A stretch of 64,000 bases of DNA from Clostridium sp. chh4-2 (GTDB lineage Bacteria > Bacillota > Clostridia > Lachnospirales > Lachnospiraceae), in assembly GCF_002899675.1 (NCBI RefSeq), contig NZ_PKUU01000014.1:101888-165887 (forward strand), given 5' to 3'. Position numbers and translations under genes: made by a program. The notes under the pieces were generated by a model. That model did not search any database. It saw nothing but the letters and a program-made list of their open reading frames with translations, and was not told where the DNA came from. Within the stretch, counting starts at the first letter, position 1. Each line of letters begins with the position of its first letter. This document shows positions 61,979 through 64,000 of the stretch, one piece after another.

Positions 61979-62437
61979 ATGGAAGTGAATAAACAGGCAT
62001 TTGATAAATACGTGAAGGAAATCACTCCGACGCATAATGTATGGCTGGACATGTGCAAGGCGTTCTTAGTTGGCGGCATTATCTGTGTGATCGGACAGGC
62101 CATAACCACATTTTTAATGGGAAGGGGAATGGATAAAGAAACTTCTGCGGCCTGGACGCTGCTGATTCTGATCGGTTCCAGCGTCATTTTGACCGGATTA
62201 AATCTGTACCCCAAAATCGTTAAATTCGCAGGTGCCGGGGCTCTTGTTCCCATCACCGGGTTTGCCAATTCAGTGGTTGCGCCCGCCATCGAATTCAAAG
62301 CGGAAGGCCAGGTGTTCGGAATCGGATGCAAGATTTTCACAATTGCCGGCCCTGTCATTCTGTACGGAATCTTGAGTTCCTGGATATTGGGCGTTATCTA
62401 TTGGATCTTACAGGCTATGGGCGTGGTCGGAGCATAG
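61979..62437 (+). CDS. spoVAC: Stage V sporulation protein AC
   Basis: A 152-residue membrane protein with four or more hydrophobic segments. The motif FLVGGIICVIGQAI and the GAGALVPITGFANSVVAPAIEFKAEGQVFG-like stretch (near residues 83-112) are typical of SpoVAC. It is thought to be the mechanosensitive-type channel part for calcium-dipicolinate. AGGAGG precedes the ATG. Confidence 0.93.
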   Translation: MEVNKQAFDKYVKEITPTHNVWLDMCKAFLVGGIICVIGQAITTFLMGRGMDKETSAAWTLLILIGSSVILTGLNLYPKIVKFAGAGALVPITGFANSVVAPAIEFKAEGQVFGIGCKIFTIAGPVILYGILSSWILGVIYWILQAMGVVGA

Positions 62438-62463
62438 GAAAAAACAGGACAGGAGGGAAAGAA

Positions 62464-63474
62464 ATGCAAAAGGGAAAAGCCAGCTTATATTTTGAAAATG
62501 AACCCGTAATAGGCAGTGTGGCATCGATTGCAGGCAAAAAAGAGGGAGAAGGACCTCTGGGCAAATTATTCGATGTGGTGGAGCAGGATGCCATGTTTGG
62601 CGCTAACACATGGGAAGAGGCGGAGAGCGCTCTTCAAAAACAGACTGCAGAACTGACCCTTGAAAAGGGCGGTTACAGAAAACGTGATATCCGCTATCTG
62701 TTCGCAGGGGATCTGTTAGGCCAGTTAATAGCCACATCATTTGGAACCGTGGATATGGAAATACCGCTTTTCGGACTGTACGGCGCCTGTTCTACCATGG
62801 GTGAAGCGCTTCAGCTGGGAGCGATGGCGGTAAATGCAGGATATGCGGACCAGGTGCTTTCCATGGCTTCCAGCCATTTCGCAACAGCCGAAAAACAGTT
62901 CCGCTTTCCTCTTGGATATGGAAATCAGCGACCGTATTCCGCAACCTGGACAGTGACCGGCTGCGGAGCCGCTGTTTTAACCAAACAGAAAAAGGATGGA
63001 ATGGCTAAAATTACAGGAATTACCACTGGCCGTATGGTGGATATGGGAAGCAAGGATTCCATGAACATGGGGGCCGCCATGGCCATGGCAGCTTACCATA
63101 CCATCAAGCAGAATCTGGAGGATTTTGACAGGGACGCAGGATATTACGACAAGATTATAACCGGAGACCTGGGTGAAGTAGGACGGAAAATCCTTCTGGA
63201 CTTCATGAAACAGGATGGAATCGATCTTACGGAACGCCATATGGACTGCGGAATCGAAATCTATGATGCAGAAACACAGGATACCCATGCCGGCGGAAGC
63301 GGCTGCGGCTGTTCTGCCGTAACTTTATGCGCCTATATACTGCCTAAAATCAAGTCCGGCACATGGAAACGGGTTTTATTTGTGCCGACGGGAGCGCTGC
63401 TGTCCACAGTCAGCTTTAACGAAGGCCAGAGCATTCCCGGCATTGCACAGGGCGTGGTGATTGAACAGCTGTAG
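62464..63474 (+). CDS. spoVAD: Stage V sporulation protein AD
   Basis: A 336-residue soluble protein with a thiolase/ketoacyl-synthase-like fold that binds dipicolinic acid. The central GLYGACSTMGEALQLGAMAV has the family's Cys region, with THAGGSGCGCSAV near the C-terminus. The start at 62464 follows ACAGGAGGG; the frame is open upstream into spoVAC but that part is the wrong frame for it. It lies 26 bp after spoVAC. Confidence 0.94.
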   Translation: MQKGKASLYFENEPVIGSVASIAGKKEGEGPLGKLFDVVEQDAMFGANTWEEAESALQKQTAELTLEKGGYRKRDIRYLFAGDLLGQLIATSFGTVDMEIPLFGLYGACSTMGEALQLGAMAVNAGYADQVLSMASSHFATAEKQFRFPLGYGNQRPYSATWTVTGCGAAVLTKQKKDGMAKITGITTGRMVDMGSKDSMNMGAAMAMAAYHTIKQNLEDFDRDAGYYDKIITGDLGEVGRKILLDFMKQDGIDLTERHMDCGIEIYDAETQDTHAGGSGCGCSAVTLCAYILPKIKSGTWKRVLFVPTGALLSTVSFNEGQSIPGIAQGVVIEQL

Positions 63475-63518
63475 TATTACTTGTCTGACAGATTATAAGA
63501 GAGAAAGGAACGTGGAAA

Positions 63519-63872
63519 ATGGAGTTTGTAAAAGCATTTCTGGTAGGCGGCGTAATCTGCGCGCTGGTCCAGATTCTCATGGATAAAACAAAATTGATGC
63601 CCGGCCGCATCATGGTAATGCTTGTAGTGACGGGAACCATTTTGGGAGCAGTTGGCTTATATGAGCCATTTGCCGAATGGGGCGGAGCAGGAGCGACAGT
63701 GCCGCTTTTGGGATTTGGCAATACCTTGTGGAAAGGCGTTAAAGAAGCGATAGCAGAGGACGGATTTTTAGGGGTATTTAAAGGCGGATTTACTTCCAGC
63801 TCAGCTGGAATTGCAGGGGCTTTAATTTTTGGTTATCTGGGATCAATCCTATTCAAACCCAAAATGAAATAA
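63519..63872 (+). CDS. spoVAE: Stage V sporulation protein AE (SpoVAEb type)
   Basis: A 117-residue membrane protein with three or four hydrophobic segments; it resembles SpoVAC and shares the pattern FLVGGVICALVQ and GAGATVPLLGFGNTLWKGVKEA. It completes the core spoVAC-AD-AEb trio. AAAGGAACG precedes the ATG. A repeat element follows 41 bp after its stop. Confidence 0.92.
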   Translation: MEFVKAFLVGGVICALVQILMDKTKLMPGRIMVMLVVTGTILGAVGLYEPFAEWGGAGATVPLLGFGNTLWKGVKEAIAEDGFLGVFKGGFTSSSAGIAGALIFGYLGSILFKPKMK

Positions 63873-63913
63873 AATGGCGGAATTACAAATCTTTATTTAG
63901 TTTCGGAAGAAAC

Positions 63914-64000
63914 GCCGGAAAGAAGGGGGAACCTGGGCGGGCGGCGGACATGATAAGAGATAGGGGATCGTTTGCAGCCCCTATCTCTTATCATGTCCGC
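63914..64000. repeat. Miniature copy D of the large palindromic element (cut by window edge)
   Basis: It starts like copies A and C (GCCGGAAAGAAGGGGGAACC, then GGGCGGGCGGCGGA), then has a perfect 23-bp stem (GCGGACATGATAAGAGATAG plus GGG) around the loop ATCGTTTGCAG. That loop equals one strand of the bulged region in copy C. The branched centre is missing, and the right outer arm is beyond the edge. Confidence 0.75.

Noticed and set aside
62326..62463. N-terminal extension of SpoVAD inside spoVAC
   Set aside because: It overlaps the spoVAC coding end, is not SpoVAD-like, and a strong ribosome site precedes 62464.
1..64000. tRNA or rRNA genes, prophage, plasmid origin
   Set aside because: I saw no cloverleaf-like sequence with CCA-adjacent arms, no rRNA motifs, and no phage or replication genes. 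The tRNA-sized hairpins seen belong to repeats or to the T-box.

Overview
The window reads as a chromosomal segment of a spore-forming, gut-type member of the Clostridia, most likely family Lachnospiraceae (Clostridium symbiosum / Hungatella / Enterocloster-like). The reasons are moderate GC with strong AGGAGG ribosome sites, the spoIIAA-spoIIAB-sigF and spoVA sporulation genes, an alpha/beta-type spore DNA-binding protein, the cmk-ispH-rpsA order, a DUF4364 gene, and a DUF5717/DUF5716-like pair I associate with this family. Species is inference; I see no rRNA, tRNA, prophage, transposase or CRISPR array.

Layout. 1-3.7 kb: end of a metallo-beta-lactamase-fold gene and a tctCBA tricarboxylate-type transporter operon. 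4.0-7.5 kb: class Ia ribonucleotide reductase nrdA-nrdB behind a NrdR-like box. 7.6-11.9 kb (minus strand): permease, asparagine synthetase, uppP. 12-18.5 kb: hemerythrin, membrane pyrophosphatase, Ogg-type glycosylase, and an overlapping OLD-ATPase/TOPRIM plus PD-(D/E)XK-like gene pair. 18.5-26 kb: flavodoxin-like protein, aspartokinase, Fe-S aldo/keto reductase, VOC protein, HI0933-type flavoprotein, cmk, ispH, ribosomal S1 protein. 26.1-26.6 kb: gene-free palindromic repeats. 26.7-29.3 kb: PadR-DUF1700-DUF4097-PspC envelope-stress operon, then a spore SASP gene. 29.4-33.4 kb: cbiG-cobB, a PLP enzyme and a CYTH protein. 33.5-38 kb: a solute-binding lipoprotein abutting a GGDEF-EAL receptor. 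38-44.4 kb: protein quality control (tig, clpP, clpX, lon, engB). 44.4-45.3 kb: a second gene-free repeat block. 45.3-51.8 kb: DUF4364, then a three-gene set with a 1191-aa repeat protein, an actin/Hsp70-fold ATPase-like protein and a TPR protein. 51.8-57.6 kb: T-box-controlled valS, GNAT, Asp/Glu racemase, folC. 57.7-63.9 kb: a 45-aa protein, a TPR membrane protein, the spoIIA operon, a sigma-G-like promoter, a 53-aa membrane peptide and spoVAA-spoVAE.

Most of the window is housekeeping. The strongest unexplained signals are (i) a family of about 295-350 bp palindromic elements (26128-26423, 44423-44773, 45019-45313, and a miniature copy at the right edge) that share a conserved branched core but have different stem sequences, each complementary to its own partner arm; (ii) a second family of 36-43 bp palindromic units, once in four tandem copies; (iii) a spore-protein gene whose ribosome site is locked in a 19-bp hairpin on read-through RNA but not on RNA from its own candidate sigma-G promoter; (iv) the OLD/PD-(D/E)XK pair; (v) the actin-fold/TPR three-gene set; and (vi) the binding-protein/cyclic-di-GMP pair with no permease.

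All assignments come from reading the sequence and protein motifs. No database search, folding program or alignment was run, so family names rest on recognised motifs, and site predictions are pattern matches.
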